A DNA stretch of 64,000 nt from Oreohelix idahoensis. Lineage: Eukaryota; Mollusca; Gastropoda; Stylommatophora; Oreohelicidae. A model generated the notes under the pieces. That model ran no database searches and had not been told where the DNA came from. It worked only from the letters and a program-made list of their open reading frames with translations. Below are positions 1 to 11,699 of this stretch, one piece after another (position 1 is the first letter of the stretch; every line of letters begins with the position of its first letter). The translations under genes were made by a program, and so were the position numbers. The stretch covers positions 158,932 to 222,931 of the forward strand of contig JAMPIV010017546.1 in assembly GCA_024509875.1 (NCBI GenBank), given 5' to 3'.

Positions 1-1
1 C

Positions 2-940
2 GCATTTTCCACGCCACAAGGTCTATACCAGTGGAATGTGATGCCTTTTGGGCTTGTTAATGCGCCAGCTACCTTCATTCGCCTGATGCGACAAATTTTA
101 TCAGGTAGACCAGACGTTATTACATATATTGACGACATATGCTTGTTTAGTTCGTCGTTTGAGGAACATGTTTCGGGACTTAGATATGTTTTTGACACTC
201 TAAGGAATTATCATCTAACTGCTAAACCTACAAAGGTGCAAATCGCGTGTAATGAGATAACCTTTTTGGGACATATCATTGGATCGGGATATATCCGAAC
301 GTTACCTAGTACAGTCTCAAAAATTCTAAACATAGCAGTTTCTCAGACGAAGAAACAGGTCAGGAGTTTGTTAGGACTTGTTCAATATTACAGTAGATTC
401 ATACCAAACTTGTCATCCATCACGGCTGTATTGTCTTCATTGTTAAAAAAAGATATGCCGGTGAAGGTGACATGGACTGGTACATGCAATGAAACTTTCA
501 ACAAAATTATAAATTTGTTCTCACATGAACCAATTTTAAGACTTCCCGATGCTTCCAAAAGATTTTTCTTACGAACAGATGCTAGTAACTACGGCATTGG
601 TGCATGCCTGCTCCAGAACCATGACGGCATTTTACACACAACCTTATATATATCAAGAAAGCTGAAGCCGGCTGAAACAAAGTATTCCACAGTCGACAAG
701 GAACTTTTGTCTGTGATCTGGGCAATAACGAAGCTGGAGAAATTCTTACTCGGTGCCCCCTTTACCATACAGACGGACCAACGTGCGGTCGCATCCTTGC
801 GTCGATCCAACCACAAAAGCCAAAAACTTGCCAGATATTCAATCATCCTACAGCCATTCGAGTTCTCCATTGAACACATACCTGGCACTGAAAATTGTGT
901 GGCAGATGCGTTGTCACGTAATCCTATTGACGACGAATAA
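2..940 (+). CDS. pol: Ty3/gypsy reverse transcriptase and RNase H, 3' part (element A)
   Basis: C-terminal end of a retrotransposon polyprotein. The frame is open from the window edge, so the gene starts upstream. Visible RT blocks are FGLVNAPATF just inside the window and the catalytic YIDD box near base 126. The connection region (SLLGLVQYYSRFIPN) follows, then RNase H with the LRTDAS start, the DKELL acidic box, QTDQ and the closing VADALSR. The frame ends at TAA 938-940 with no integrase after RNase H. A normal Ty3/gypsy pol would have integrase there, so this copy fits the integrase-first order of the other elements in this window. Sequence is closest to element B (both use YIDDICLF and SLLGL). 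No internal stop is seen. Whether the missing 5' part is intact is unknown. Confidence 0.93.
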   Translation, partial: AFSTPQGLYQWNVMPFGLVNAPATFIRLMRQILSGRPDVITYIDDICLFSSSFEEHVSGLRYVFDTLRNYHLTAKPTKVQIACNEITFLGHIIGSGYIRTLPSTVSKILNIAVSQTKKQVRSLLGLVQYYSRFIPNLSSITAVLSSLLKKDMPVKVTWTGTCNETFNKIINLFSHEPILRLPDASKRFFLRTDASNYGIGACLLQNHDGILHTTLYISRKLKPAETKYSTVDKELLSVIWAITKLEKFLLGAPFTIQTDQRAVASLRRSNHKSQKLARYSIILQPFEFSIEHIPGTENCVADALSRNPIDDE

Positions 941-2775
941 TCAACATTGACACTCTTAAACTACATCAATCAGAACTACATTGGATTGAACGAAGTATCA
1001 ACTATAAAGGAACTAACCTTGCCTTCAATTCAAACTTTATAAACACTATATGCATCACAGAATTGAACGACAAGACAATCAAGGTATATATATACTTACA
1101 TTCGAACTTCGTATAATATCCATACACGATATACGAATATCATTGAACAATCATGGAATAATATCTGACGACAAGTCGAACTTATTATCCTATGGACTCT
1201 TAATTCTTCGATGCAGTTATAAATGACATTTCTTTCCGACGTGGACATTTGAACACTTTTGCCTAAAAGAATTCATCAGGATCAAGACTACGGATGGATC
1301 ATCATATCCTATACTAATTAATTAGTTAACTTAACTTCTTAATTGAATTATTATCAATAAAATGAAATGTGAGAAAAAAAAAAATGAAATGAAAAAAAAA
1401 AAAAAAAAAGAGAACGAAATACTAAAAGAAGAAATTATGAAAAGAGAAAATAAATCTCACACAAGTATTAGATTAATAATTTTTTTTTAATGTACCTATA
1501 CAGTATTTAGTTAGTTAAGTTAGTTAGTTATTATTCACTAACACTTAACACACACAATTAAGTTAAAACTTATATTCGAATTTCTTTCTATTTCTTCTTA
1601 CTTAGTTTGTCTTTTCTTCTCTCATAACATCGCATTACATTAGAACCTTAATAATTTAACTCTTAGTTTAATTAATTAATTTAATTTTAATTAGTCAAAT
1701 TAATTCCTATATGACATACTAATACGACAGACCTTACTTTAATTTAATTTTATCATTCACTATTAACATTGGACATTTATTTAGTTGATATAATGACATG
1801 TATAATATTGATATATAATGTGATTTATGATTAGATGACTATGACAAATAGTTAGTTGACACGACCGCAACACGGTTCTACTCAGAACATCGTCGGCCAT
1901 ATGTCACAATTGTGTTAAATTTTTTTGAAAAATTGTTAAGTCGGATAGATATTGAAAAAAAATCGATAGATTTTTTTTCCCCGGTGTACAGGGAATTGTT
2001 ACGGTATATGATATTAACGCCGTCTGCTAAAGGTTACCAGACGTGCAATTATAAAGGTTAAGACATTTAATATATTGCGATAGATGTTTCAATTAATGAA
2101 CGCTTTATACACGATCGATTATGACGTGTATAGCGTTGTTTAGGACACAGTCGGTAACTAAGAAACGCTACCCTTTTCACATTGACCGTCAAGCTGTTAA
2201 GACGCGTCTGACTCTCCTTCCAATGTTGGGCATGGTATTGCCATACAGATATATTTTATGCAAGTACGGACATGGGTCAGTCCATTGCTATTACGAAGAT
2301 TTGAAATGATTAAAGGTCAGTACGAAAGTAAAAAATTAAGGAAGGATGAATTACAGTCCATAGTATTTGATTTTGCCAGACTCATAGACTCACTGTCGGC
2401 CGTTGGAAAACCCCAACCGCGCGTGCATACAGCTATGACAATCTGCATACAGTAATTTGATTATTGGACAAGGACTGATAGGATATCTACATATCTATGC
2501 CATATATTTTCAAGTTATAATATGTACCTTTGTGATCAACATGCATGAATCGTCTTGACGTGTAATCTGTATTAAATAATTGTGGACTCAATGGAACCGA
2601 CTTGTCACATCAATCGTATTCCAAGGTTCAATTATTGTTCAGAATCTTCCACCCCTGCATTCGCGTAATCTTACATAGAAGGCACGATACACGATCACTC
2701 AAGAATATCAAGAAGATAAAACAATGGCCAGAATTTATAACTACTTTATTGACATTACATGGAACATTGTTCAGA
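941..2775. other. AT-rich non-coding 3' region of element A, boundary unresolved
   Basis: No convincing gene. The sequence is very AT-rich with an A-rich tract at 1371-1430. A purine-poor stretch precedes TGTTACGG at 1997, which resembles the element B LTR start on its own strand (TGTTACGCG), so a 3' LTR of element A may begin there. I could not find a matching end or target duplication. Open frames of 60-70 codons here overlap each other in different frames and show no motif. Confidence 0.5.
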
Positions 2776-3245
2776 GGAGAAAGTCTAGGTGATCATCTGT
2801 TGAACGGATAAGTGTTGGAGAGAAAGTCTAGGTGATCATCTGTTGAACGGATAAGTGTTGGAGAGAAAGTCTAGGTGATCATCTGTTGAACGGATAGGTG
2901 TTGGCGAGAAAGTCTAGGTGATCACCCGTTGAACGGACAAGTGTTGGAGAGAAAGTCTAGGTGATCATCCGTTGAACGAATAAGTGTTGGAAAGAAAGTC
3001 TAGGTGATCATCCGTTGAACGGATAGATAAGTGTTGGAGAGAAAGTCTAGGTGATCATCCGTTGAACGGATAGATAAGTGTTGGAGAGAAAGTCTAGGTG
3101 ATCATCTGTTGAACGGATAAGTGTTGGAGAGAAAGTCTAGGTGATCATCTGTTGAACGGATAGGTGTTGGCGAGAAAGTCTAGGTGATCATCCGTTGAAC
3201 GAATAAGTGTTGGAAAGAAAGTCTAGGTGATCATCCGTTGAACGG
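2776..3245. repeat. 43-bp minisatellite, left part
   Basis: Eleven tandem units recognised by the core AAGTCTAGGTGATCA, beginning at 2781, 2824, 2867, 2910, 2953, 2996, 3043, 3090, 3133, 3176 and 3219. Spacing is 43 bp except two 47-bp units that carry an extra GATA. Variant units (GGCGAG, GGAAAG) recur about 266 and 223 bp apart, suggesting block duplication. The array stops abruptly at the element C LTR and resumes at 21532. Confidence 0.97.
3241..3245. repeat. Target-site duplication of element C, left
   Basis: AACGG, the end of a minisatellite unit, directly before the LTR start TGTGATG. The same five bases follow the 3' LTR at 21532-21536. Five bases is the usual Ty3/gypsy duplication size. 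Confidence 0.93.
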
Positions 3246-5569
3246 TGTGATGAACGAACTCGGCTGACCCTGAACTTTGTTGTAATTCTTGTAAACGGGA
3301 CTTCTTTCACGTGGATTCATTAGCTATGCAACTGTTCCACACAGAGGGCAAACGCGTTTGCTGATTGATATGCGGAAAGTTTACCTATCGTTCATTCTGG
3401 TCATCGCATTGATTTAAGGAGAGATTAAATCACGCCCACTTACATCTCTTGAACAATCATAGGCAGTTATTTTAATTAACTTGGCCAGTGGGGGGCGTCG
3501 CCAGAATCAAACAGATACAGCGACCACGATCAAAGAGACAGACTGAGGGATTTCAGGGGAGACTATCGGCGTTATCAAAGACAGTAGTGGTCCCTGATAC
3601 GAGACGCAGTTGCTTGCCGCTATTTTCGCGTCTCGGTGTCAATCGCAGAACCGAGCGAACGGGGAAAACCGAAACGGGCAGCAGCGAACAGAGATACGAA
3701 GACCAGGGGGCGGCTTCTGCCCTTGATTTGGCGGTCAGATCCCCAAAAGTTCATGAGATCAAATAAGCTGTCAAGTTTATCATGTCCCACTCAACTTACA
3801 TTCCATTTTAGATAAATAGACCATGAAGAATAGACATTTTATCACTCGCTGGCCAGACCTTTACAGAAGCACTAGCTTTATTGAAATCTCGTTATAGATT
3901 TTCCCCGGGATTTTATATATATATTTGCAGTGATTTCTATTCTGTGCAAAGCGGTAATATATATTGTGTAAAGTGATCAGTGGTCTAGTTCAGTCATTCT
4001 ATTTCAATGGATTTTGTGTTAATTTAAATCTATTAAATTAAACCATCTCAATAGTTCCAGTTGTAAATATAATGATCTATCTATTATATTATTTCAAAAG
4101 ATAATAGATGCTTAAATTAACTTTTAAAGTCGCGAAGGAATTTATAATTAATAAATTCAGTTAAGTCCTAGTTTTATAGATGTGTGTTTTTAACCACTAG
4201 AATTCGCGCAGTGTTTATTAAATACATAATTAAATACTCGAGTGTATTATAGGCTTAACGGGAAATTTATCGCGCTTGATTTTTCGGTATGTTACATGTC
4301 TTTTTTCTTTCACACAGAGTGATCGTAACCTGCGGTCCCAGCTAAATAAAGAAAGAAATAAAGAAATCATCCTATAAACTTCCAGTCATATTGAAGAAAA
4401 CATTTCTTTTAAATATAATCTTGTGGCGGTCCTTTTGCGACCTAGCTGTCAGAATTAAATGAAATAAAGCCCACCCAAGAACATTTTAAAGAACAATCAT
4501 CAAATTACCCTTACAAACCTGTAAGATAAACTGGAAGGTAATCATCGCCAGTAGCGATATCATATTTACTGTTTACTGTGAGAGAGTACATATTTTCCTG
4601 ACTGTGACTGAGCCTAGTTTTTTTCCTCAATTGGATTTAATAAAACTATCATCACGCATTGAAGGAATTTTACCATAGCGGAAGATTAAAAGAGACCACT
4701 TCATTTTCACCCCTGTGTCGAACTGTGTCAGTGCCATCCCATAGACTCGTTTCTTTATAATAAACCACAAGAACTCTTAGAACTTCAAGTCCGGCGATAA
4801 GCGGGAATATTTGCTCTCAGTAAAAACTCGCAATATCTGGGGCGGGGCATAGAAGTGCTAGACAGTTACACGTGTCAAGAGTTTAATCAGTGTGTTTATC
4901 ATTCTATGGAGTGACTGATGCTGCAACTCGGTAAGTGTGTGGTGTATATGAGTGTGGATCCTCACGCGTGTGCATGAATGACAGGAAATTTAATCTTTTT
5001 CTTTTGTAACCCTGTTGTTAACTTTCTTGCCTAGTAATATAATGTTTCTGTATTCCCTGCATTGTTCCTTTAAGGGGGAGTTGATAATTGGTTAACTCTG
5101 TTTAAAACCCCCCTCCTTTTCATTTGCTTAGTAAAGGGAAGAACAGCTGGGAAGAACAGGTTTTTTCTATCACCTATACCTAACTTTGTAACACCTCTTT
5201 CAGAGCAATTAACTTCACTGTTAGGTTAACGTACCCGTGTTCCTGATATTATCTATCTCTGGACTGGGTTTATCTTTGTCTAATAAGCGGGAAGGGCTTA
5301 GTCGATACCAATCTTCTTCACCCCTCCCAAACTTGTTATTTGCATTTGTGTACTTATGATAATTTATGTAATACCTGATATTTGTTAGTGATTGATGTTT
5401 AAAGTGAATAAAATCACATAAACTCATTTAGGTCTGTGTGTTGGATATACCCAAAGCCCAACTTTTCCCCTATTCGTTTAATATAGTTTGTATCTACGTC
5501 GTATGTGTGTTTGAAAACACCAAATCGGTGTGCGCGCAGATGCGTGACTGGAAAACTGGCAAATGATTG
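3246..5569 (+). repeat. Element C 5' LTR, first segment
   Basis: Begins TGTGATG and matches 19010-21330 almost base for base. It breaks at 5569, where element B starts; the remaining 200 bp of this LTR are at 13542-13743. It contains a TATA-rich stretch near 3914 and a 92-codon open frame (3488-3766) that is also present in the 3' LTR. That frame has no recognisable motif and I do not treat it as a gene. Confidence 0.95.
5565..5569. repeat. Target-site duplication of element B, left
   Basis: GATTG here against AATTG at 13542-13546. The uninterrupted 3' LTR of element C reads AATTG at this place, so the left copy has one substitution. Confidence 0.8.
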
Positions 5570-6161
5570 TGTTAAAGGTGTTTTCAGGACTTGAACATAC
5601 GAACACTGCAACATGTAACGCGAATAATGGACGTTCACTTCGAAGTCATTTATATAGATTTATTTTACACAGGACAACCGATGAGCTCCAAGTTTTGATG
5701 AATAATGGCGGCATGCATTTTCATATCAGCAAGGAATACAATACAACGACCGGTAGGCAGAATTACCGTCAGTAAAAGTCATAATGTCCACGAATTATCA
5801 CTGCATATCAAACTTGTCGAAAAGTCATTTAATATTGTACTAAATACTTTCCTTTACACGCCATCCATCACAAGCACACATAGAAATATATTCTTCATAG
5901 AATCTGTAACTTATACAGTGGACTTCTACAAACACAGTCCGAGCTCTCACACTTGCGTCCGAACACCTTCAAGTACACAGGCCACAAGAGGGCGTTACAA
6001 GTCTCCCGCAGACGTGCATACCTAATTTTTACTGAAAACTGACGTCACTAATACTTATAATAGAGTGGTTCACTAGTACTGCGTCTATGTGTTACTTCAT
6101 CGGTTCACATCAATGCCTTCCCTTAGAGAATGCACTGATGTGTACAAACATACGCGTAACA
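5570..6161 (-). repeat. Element B 3' LTR
   Basis: Matches 12949-13541 with about three differences (one 1-base indel, two substitutions). On the element strand it starts TGTTACGCG and ends CTTTAACA. A TATA-like ATTATAAG lies about 100 bases in, followed within 20 bases by TGACGTCA. Confidence 0.96.
6040..6047. promoter_or_regulatory. CRE-type palindrome in element B LTR
   Basis: Exact TGACGTCA, the CREB/ATF consensus palindrome, about 115 bases inside the LTR on the element strand and just downstream of a TATA-like ATTATAAG. The other LTR carries it at 13420-13427. Function is inferred from motif and place only. Confidence 0.45.
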
Positions 6162-6168
6162 CTATATA

Positions 6169-6180
6169 CCCCGCCCCTCC
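6169..6180 (-). promoter_or_regulatory. Polypurine tract of element B
   Basis: On the minus strand GGAGGGGCGGGG lies a few bases before the 3' LTR start TGTTACGCG, the expected place for the plus-strand DNA primer. Confidence 0.75.
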
Positions 6181-7029
6181 AGAAAAAAAAACGAAGTTTT
6201 TTTTTTTTTTCTTTTTTTGAAACGAGGGACCACCAACCTAACCCGATGTCAAAACGCGTTCAGTCTGAGTCATGTCTTAGTTAAACATGCAAACAAATCA
6301 TTAGGACTTGTAAAAAAAAAATTTCAAGAGAACATTAATAGTATCTAATGAGCCTATGATCCTGATGATAACGGAGGTGGTGTATGAACCATACGATCAT
6401 GAAAAGTAATAGATGACATGAATGTGTAAGAGAAAAAAAATCGAATAAAGTGATCTTGAGAAAAACATTACACAACATGGTAAATAAATTAATTAAGTGA
6501 CGGTATCATAAATAGTGTGAGTGTCTGTAAGTTATCTCACTAAGTTAAATGATTTCTCTTCATTAAACTTCAAGTGTTCTTGCCATAATAGGTAAATAAT
6601 AACATTCGCAATGTTTAAACTCGACCCTTGAGCAAGTTTGTTGCACCGAGGTACGTAACTAGCATTGTCCATAAGTAAGGTTCGATCCAACGTGTATATC
6701 TTGAGTGTAAAGGTTCTCATTGCAACTCTGGACTCAAATGTCAAGTGCAGTATTCTAAATACTTGGTTAAAAATCAACAGTAAGTGTCATGATGTCATCT
6801 AATCAATCCAAGGAAGAAAATGTCCATCGTTCCATCAAGATGCAAAGGATTTCAACTGATCAGAAGGTGAAATGTCAAATGGTGTCTTTCATTTTAGCCC
6901 ATCATCTCAGAAAACGAATGTTCAATGCTCAAATTTTTGTTCCTGGATCAATGCATAGATGCGTGAAAATAGCCGAAGTTACACTGTTCAGTTAGGCTCT
7001 CTCTTCAATTCTGGAAAACAGTTCTTTCC
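6181..7029 (-). other. Element B non-coding 3' region
   Basis: About 850 bases between the end of RNase H and the polypurine tract. It has a T-rich run near 6198-6218 and several AT-rich tracts. No envelope-like frame is visible; the 81-codon minus-strand frame 6532-6777 shows no motif. Confidence 0.6.
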
Positions 7030-7893
7030 TCACACTGAAATGTTAGAAGACTGGTTGGCATCATTATCTGAATGTGGTAATCTCGAAAGCGTGTCTGCAA
7101 TGACATTAATGTGTCCTTTTATCGGCCTAATCTCATAGTCGTAAACCTGGAGATTTAGCGAGTATCTTGCTGCTCTTTGATTTTTGAAGTTGGCGTGCTG
7201 AAGGTACGATAATGCCTTCTGGTCTGTTTCAATCACGAAACGAGCACCTAGAAGGTAACGTTGCAATTTGGAAACTGACCATATTATGGCCAACAGTTCT
7301 CGTTCCACAATGGGATAACGGGATTCGGTGGGTGTCAATTTACGTACTGGATGTAGGACTCCATTGAAGTGTTGCATAAGTGAAGCACCAATGCCGTTCA
7401 GGGAAGCGTCTGTTCTGAGGACAAAGACCAAACGAGGATCAGGTAGCTTCAAAATAGGCTCAGTTGAAAAATAATGTTTAAATTGATTAAGTGCTCTATC
7501 ACAGGCCGAAGACCAAACGATTTTGTTAGCAGAACCTTTTTCTAACAACGTGGACAAAACTGAGGTGACAGTAGAAATGTTCGGCATAAATCTATGATAG
7601 AAGTTTATTAGGCCAAGCAGACTACGAACTTGTTTCTTGGTAGTAGGAATAGACAAGTTCAGAATTTTAGATACAGTTGAATCTTCTGGCTTTAGACAAC
7701 CGTTTCCTACTCTGTGACCTAAGAATGATATTTCTTTAAAGCCAATATGAATTTTAGAAGGCTTAGCAGTCAGATTGTGGGAGCGAAGAGTATCTAGCAA
7801 AGATTTCAGACCTGAAAAATGTTCGTCCCAAGAGTTGTGGAATAGACAGATATCATCAATATAAGTTATAATATCTGATCTATCAGAAAAGAG
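7030..7893 (-). pseudogene. pol: Element B RT second half and RNase H, after frameshift
   Basis: Continues the polyprotein one frame away from 7866-8255. Reading from 7893 it gives the catalytic YIDD box, the FLGH block, the SLLGLINFYHRF connection and an RNase H with LRTDAS, ERELL, ETDQKAL and VIADTLSRLP. The stop is at 7030. The frame change lies in a CTCTTTTCTG stretch at about 7884-7893 and is best explained by one inserted or lost base. The protein therefore needs a frame correction to work. No integrase follows, which confirms the integrase-first order. Confidence 0.93.
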
Positions 7894-8255
7894 TTCATCA
7901 TGCGCACAAATGTGGCGGGCGCATTAACTAGCCCAAAACACATGAAATTCCACTCAAAAAGACCTCGAGGTGTGGAGAAGGCAGTTAAGGGTTTAGATCT
8001 TTCTGTTAAAGGCACTAGCCAATAGCCTTTAGACAAGTCAAACTTACTAAAGAATGTGGCCCTAGAAAGTTTAGAAAGTAGATCTTCTAGTAGTGGCATA
8101 GGTTCTGCATCCGATACGGTGATAGTGTTAAGCTTTCTAAAGTCTATACATAATCTGATGGACTTGTTCTTCTTGCGAATAATAACCATTGGGAAAAAAT
8201 AGGATGAGGTGGAGGGAGAAATAATGTTAAGACTTAACATCTCATCCAACTCTTT
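7866..8255 (-). pseudogene. pol: Element B RT fingers and palm, between stop codon and frameshift
   Basis: In the same frame as the upstream 1147-codon polyprotein but separated from it by one TAA at 8256-8258. It encodes RT blocks: IIRKKNKSIRLCIDFRKLN, the catalytic SKFDLSKGYW aspartate block, and FGLVNAPATF near the end. It runs out of frame just before the YIDD box. There is no ATG at its start, so without the stop codon it is a direct extension of the integrase frame. The TAA is probably a point mutation of a sense codon. Readthrough is possible in principle, but no supporting structure was seen. Confidence 0.9.
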
Positions 8256-11200
8256 TTACACCTGTTCCTGGAAATGCATAGGAATAGGATATGGTTTGAC
8301 ACGAATAGGAGCATGATCTTTAAGCTGGATGTCATGAAAAAGGACAGAAGTGTGACCTGGGATGTCTGTCAGAACTGTTTGATAAGATTCCAAAAGACAG
8401 CGAATTTGATTCTGTTGGCACATAGAAAGATCTGGAGAAATTGAGACATTTTTCCACGATTCTGTAGAATGAAGAGGAACTACAGGAAGAGGTAAAGAAA
8501 TGTTAGGGAAGGAAGACTGTTCTTCCTGAATGACTGATAGAGAAGCGTGACGATCACTAGACTCATCAACAGCTTCAAAGACCTTTTGCAAGTAGTCAGG
8601 CCGAGTGTGAAATTTTTGTAACATATTGATGTGGAATGTTTTGTTTTTACCATTCACATCTACAATGTAGTCAACATCTGTTATTTTGGCAACAATTTTA
8701 AATGGGCCTCTCCAAGATATCAGTAAACGATTCTCTTTTCTGGGTAACAAAACAAATGCTTCATCACCAGGTGCTAATAGTCTCAGTCGTTTGTGTTTGT
8801 TCTGAAATATACGAGCTTTTGCTTTGGCTGTTTCTGATGAATCAACAGCTATCTGACAAGCACTAATAATATTTTCTCTGAGTTTAACCACATATTCATA
8901 GGATGATTGAACATCAGGAGATAACTCCGACCCTGTGAGTAGTTGTTTGATGATGGACATAGGTCCACGTGGTTTAGCCCCAAAGATGAGGTCAAAAGGT
9001 GCAAAGCCTGTATGTTCGTTTGGGATTTCCCGGTATACAAACAATACAGCTGGGAGTAACCTATCCCAATCCTGAGGATATTTCTCAGTCACCTTACCTA
9101 GTAGTTGTTTTAATGATCTATTTAAACTTTCTACTTTTCCATTTGACATGGCGTGATATACTGAACTGAGAGATCTATCAATGTTGAACAACCTCATAAC
9201 ATGTGACATGACATCTGAAACAAACTGTGTTCCCCTATCCGATAACAGTTTGTCTGGGAACCCCAATCTGCTGAAAATCAACATCAATGCATCAGCCACG
9301 TCCGTAGTAGCGATATTCTTCAGAGGTATTGCCTCAGGCCACCTTGTGCACATGTCAATGCAGGTTAATATATATTTATGACCTCTGGCTGAAAGAACTG
9401 ACAATGGACCAATGATATCCATAGCCATTTTAGTAAATGGACGGAGTGAAATATCAGAGGCCTGAATAGGAGCCATGTGATATGATCTTTTTGTAGCCAC
9501 TTGTTGGCATGTACGACATGATTTGCAAAATAAATTTGTGTCTCTGGCCACTCCAGGCCAATAAAATGAAGATAAAACTCTATATTTTGTCCTCGCAACC
9601 CCCATGTGACCCGCACAGTTTGAGTCATGAGCATGCCTCAGAATGTAGGTTCTAAACTTAGATGGAACCATAATTTGTTTGCAGATGGAGTTAAATTCTC
9701 TAAAGTTCCGAATAAGTATGTCATTCTTGAGAGTGTACCATTGGTGAGCATTGTCTACACCATCATCATCATTTGATTTGACTAATCTAAAAAAATTCTT
9801 AAGTGAGTCATCAGATTTTTGGCATTCACCAAATGACCCTTTGCTGATAAATGAAGTATGTTGTACATCATCAGCGTCATCATTACCCACCACAATATTT
9901 TCTTGAGCTTGTGCATGTGACTGTGCTCTAGTGGTTACTGCATTCACAGGCATAATATGTTGACTTTCCCATTCTTCAATTTCCTGTGCAGAACAATCCT
10001 TAATTCCATGTAAGTTTCCCAAAATCAAATCTGTCACTGGTGCTGGTAGCATACACACTTTAGTTTCACCTGAGAAAAAAGGTGTGTCGATGTGTATTAT
10101 AGCTGTGGGGTAGTACTCTACCGTGCCTCCAAAAGTGATACACTTTACTTTTTCTCCCGTATAACATGATGGATCAACTAGAGAAGCACGCACACCTACA
10201 GTAGTGCATCCCGTGTCACGCAATACTGAAACAGAATGACTATTAACATAACCCTTATATAAGGTCAATGACCCTCTTCCATCATGCGATGCCGACACAG
10301 GCAAAGGACCGGAAGTTAATGCAGGCAAGCGATGACCATATCTGAGCCTGGACACCACATCTGGTTGGAACAGAGTGCTGCACTCTGTACACTTTGAAAC
10401 ATTTGACAAATCAACAAAACAAGCATTGGCCTGATTACTGTTATCATTTTGATTCATTACCCCTGTATTGTTATCATGTACAGAACCAGAGTTTGCACGT
10501 TCCACACTACGTGAACGATAACCATTAGTGTTCTGGTAACCTCTGTTGTGATTACTAAAGTTATTGTTATTGCCATAATAAGCTCTATTTCCTCTGTTTG
10601 GGTATGAATTTCTAGCTCCATGCCAACTTCTGTCTGAGCGACGGTAGTGTTGATATGATTGGTTTTCCTCATGGTATGGACGGAAATTCCTTTGCTTTGA
10701 AGTTGAATTATTGTTAAAATTGTACCTTCCACGGTATGATCCAGTGTTTTGCTCCCTGTTCCATCTAAAATTTCTGTCACCACTATTTGATCTGTATTTA
10801 GGTGAGTTAAAGTGTACAGATTTTGCTGACGCCACAGGCAAAGATTCCTTTACATTGGAATTACTGACTACTTTCCCGGGATGTGCGGTCATGAATTGGC
10901 GCCCTAGTGATTCCATAGATTCCAAGGATTCAGGCTTCCTTTCATGCAAGTACGCCAAAAACTCGGGACTTATGGAGGATAACACCTTCTCTCTCAGCAT
11001 AAGATCCATAAGTTGTTCAAACGAGTGTTCGATTTTTGACAACTCAATCCATCGGTTAAAGCACAACTTAATGGACGAGATGTATTCTGAAAAATCTTTA
11101 TTGGAATCTGGAGTTAATGTTTTAAATCGAAGGCGATACCCATTCTCATCTAACTGATATTTTCTCAACAGCAAAGCCTTGATTGCATCATAGTTCTTAC

Positions 11201-11699
11201 GACTGCTATCATCCATGGTACCTACAGCTAACAAAGCATCTCCTGTCAATAATGACATTAATCGAGTACACCATGATGGTTTTTCTAATTTGTGTTCTTC
11301 ACACACAGTTTGGAATCTGTTTAAGAAAACCGATATGTCGTCTATGTTTTGATTAAATTTTGGTAAATTCAGCTTAAAAGAAGCAATATGCTCTTTTCTA
11401 GAGGAGCCTTCAACCTCATTACCATTTTGTTTAATTGTATTTTGCAATTTAAGTTTTTCAAGCTCTATTGTAGCCATCTTTTCCGCATGTTCATATTGTG
11501 CTTTCTGGGCTGTTAATTCTCTTTCTTGTTCTTCTTGTCTTCTTCTTTGTTCGATGTCTTCTTCTATCCTTTTTTGTTCTCTTGCCTTTACTCTCTCTTC
11601 TTTGTCCCTAACCACTTGTTCCGTGGCAAAATCTTTAAGGGCTGACCCTTCTAAACCAAACTCCTTTCCAAGCTGGACAAAATGTTCTAAAGTCGACAT
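8256..11699 (-). CDS. gag-pol: Element B gag-protease-integrase polyprotein, 1147 codons
   Basis: Single open frame from ATG 11699. Residues 1-30 are a short helical segment and about 30-90 a charged E/K/R/Q coiled coil. About 105-280 is a retrotransposon capsid whose second half (LMDLMLREKVLSS, then SPEFLAYLHE) resembles SCAN. About 290-420 is rich in N, R, G and Y, a likely RNA-binding tail; no CCHC knuckle is present. Aspartic protease has DTG near 493. Integrase has an HHCC finger near 690-735 (CKSCRTC), a DDE core (MDIIGPL, SDRGTQF, VESLNRSLKQ) near 757-857, and a GPF module near 998. The first RT residues follow (RVKPYPIPMHF). Integrase before RT is the Gmr1-type order. DRG replaces the usual DNG around the second aspartate. 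Confidence 0.95.
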   Translation of the reverse strand: MSTLEHFVQLGKEFGLEGSALKDFATEQVVRDKEERVKAREQKRIEEDIEQRRRQEEQERELTAQKAQYEHAEKMATIELEKLKLQNTIKQNGNEVEGSSRKEHIASFKLNLPKFNQNIDDISVFLNRFQTVCEEHKLEKPSWCTRLMSLLTGDALLAVGTMDDSSRKNYDAIKALLLRKYQLDENGYRLRFKTLTPDSNKDFSEYISSIKLCFNRWIELSKIEHSFEQLMDLMLREKVLSSISPEFLAYLHERKPESLESMESLGRQFMTAHPGKVVSNSNVKESLPVASAKSVHFNSPKYRSNSGDRNFRWNREQNTGSYRGRYNFNNNSTSKQRNFRPYHEENQSYQHYRRSDRSWHGARNSYPNRGNRAYYGNNNNFSNHNRGYQNTNGYRSRSVERANSGSVHDNNTGVMNQNDNSNQANACFVDLSNVSKCTECSTLFQPDVVSRLRYGHRLPALTSGPLPVSASHDGRGSLTLYKGYVNSHSVSVLRDTGCTTVGVRASLVDPSCYTGEKVKCITFGGTVEYYPTAIIHIDTPFFSGETKVCMLPAPVTDLILGNLHGIKDCSAQEIEEWESQHIMPVNAVTTRAQSHAQAQENIVVGNDDADDVQHTSFISKGSFGECQKSDDSLKNFFRLVKSNDDDGVDNAHQWYTLKNDILIRNFREFNSICKQIMVPSKFRTYILRHAHDSNCAGHMGVARTKYRVLSSFYWPGVARDTNLFCKSCRTCQQVATKRSYHMAPIQASDISLRPFTKMAMDIIGPLSVLSARGHKYILTCIDMCTRWPEAIPLKNIATTDVADALMLIFSRLGFPDKLLSDRGTQFVSDVMSHVMRLFNIDRSLSSVYHAMSNGKVESLNRSLKQLLGKVTEKYPQDWDRLLPAVLFVYREIPNEHTGFAPFDLIFGAKPRGPMSIIKQLLTGSELSPDVQSSYEYVVKLRENIISACQIAVDSSETAKAKARIFQNKHKRLRLLAPGDEAFVLLPRKENRLLISWRGPFKIVAKITDVDYIVDVNGKNKTFHINMLQKFHTRPDYLQKVFEAVDESSDRHASLSVIQEEQSSFPNISLPLPVVPLHSTESWKNVSISPDLSMCQQNQIRCLLESYQTVLTDIPGHTSVLFHDIQLKDHAPIRVKPYPIPMHFQEQV

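Noticed and set aside
2776..3245. Relationship between the two different 43-bp arrays
   Set aside because: Same unit length but no shared sequence; coincidence.
3488..3766. 92-codon frame, also at 19252-19530, as a gene
   Set aside because: It is duplicated only because it lies in the LTRs; no motif or start context.
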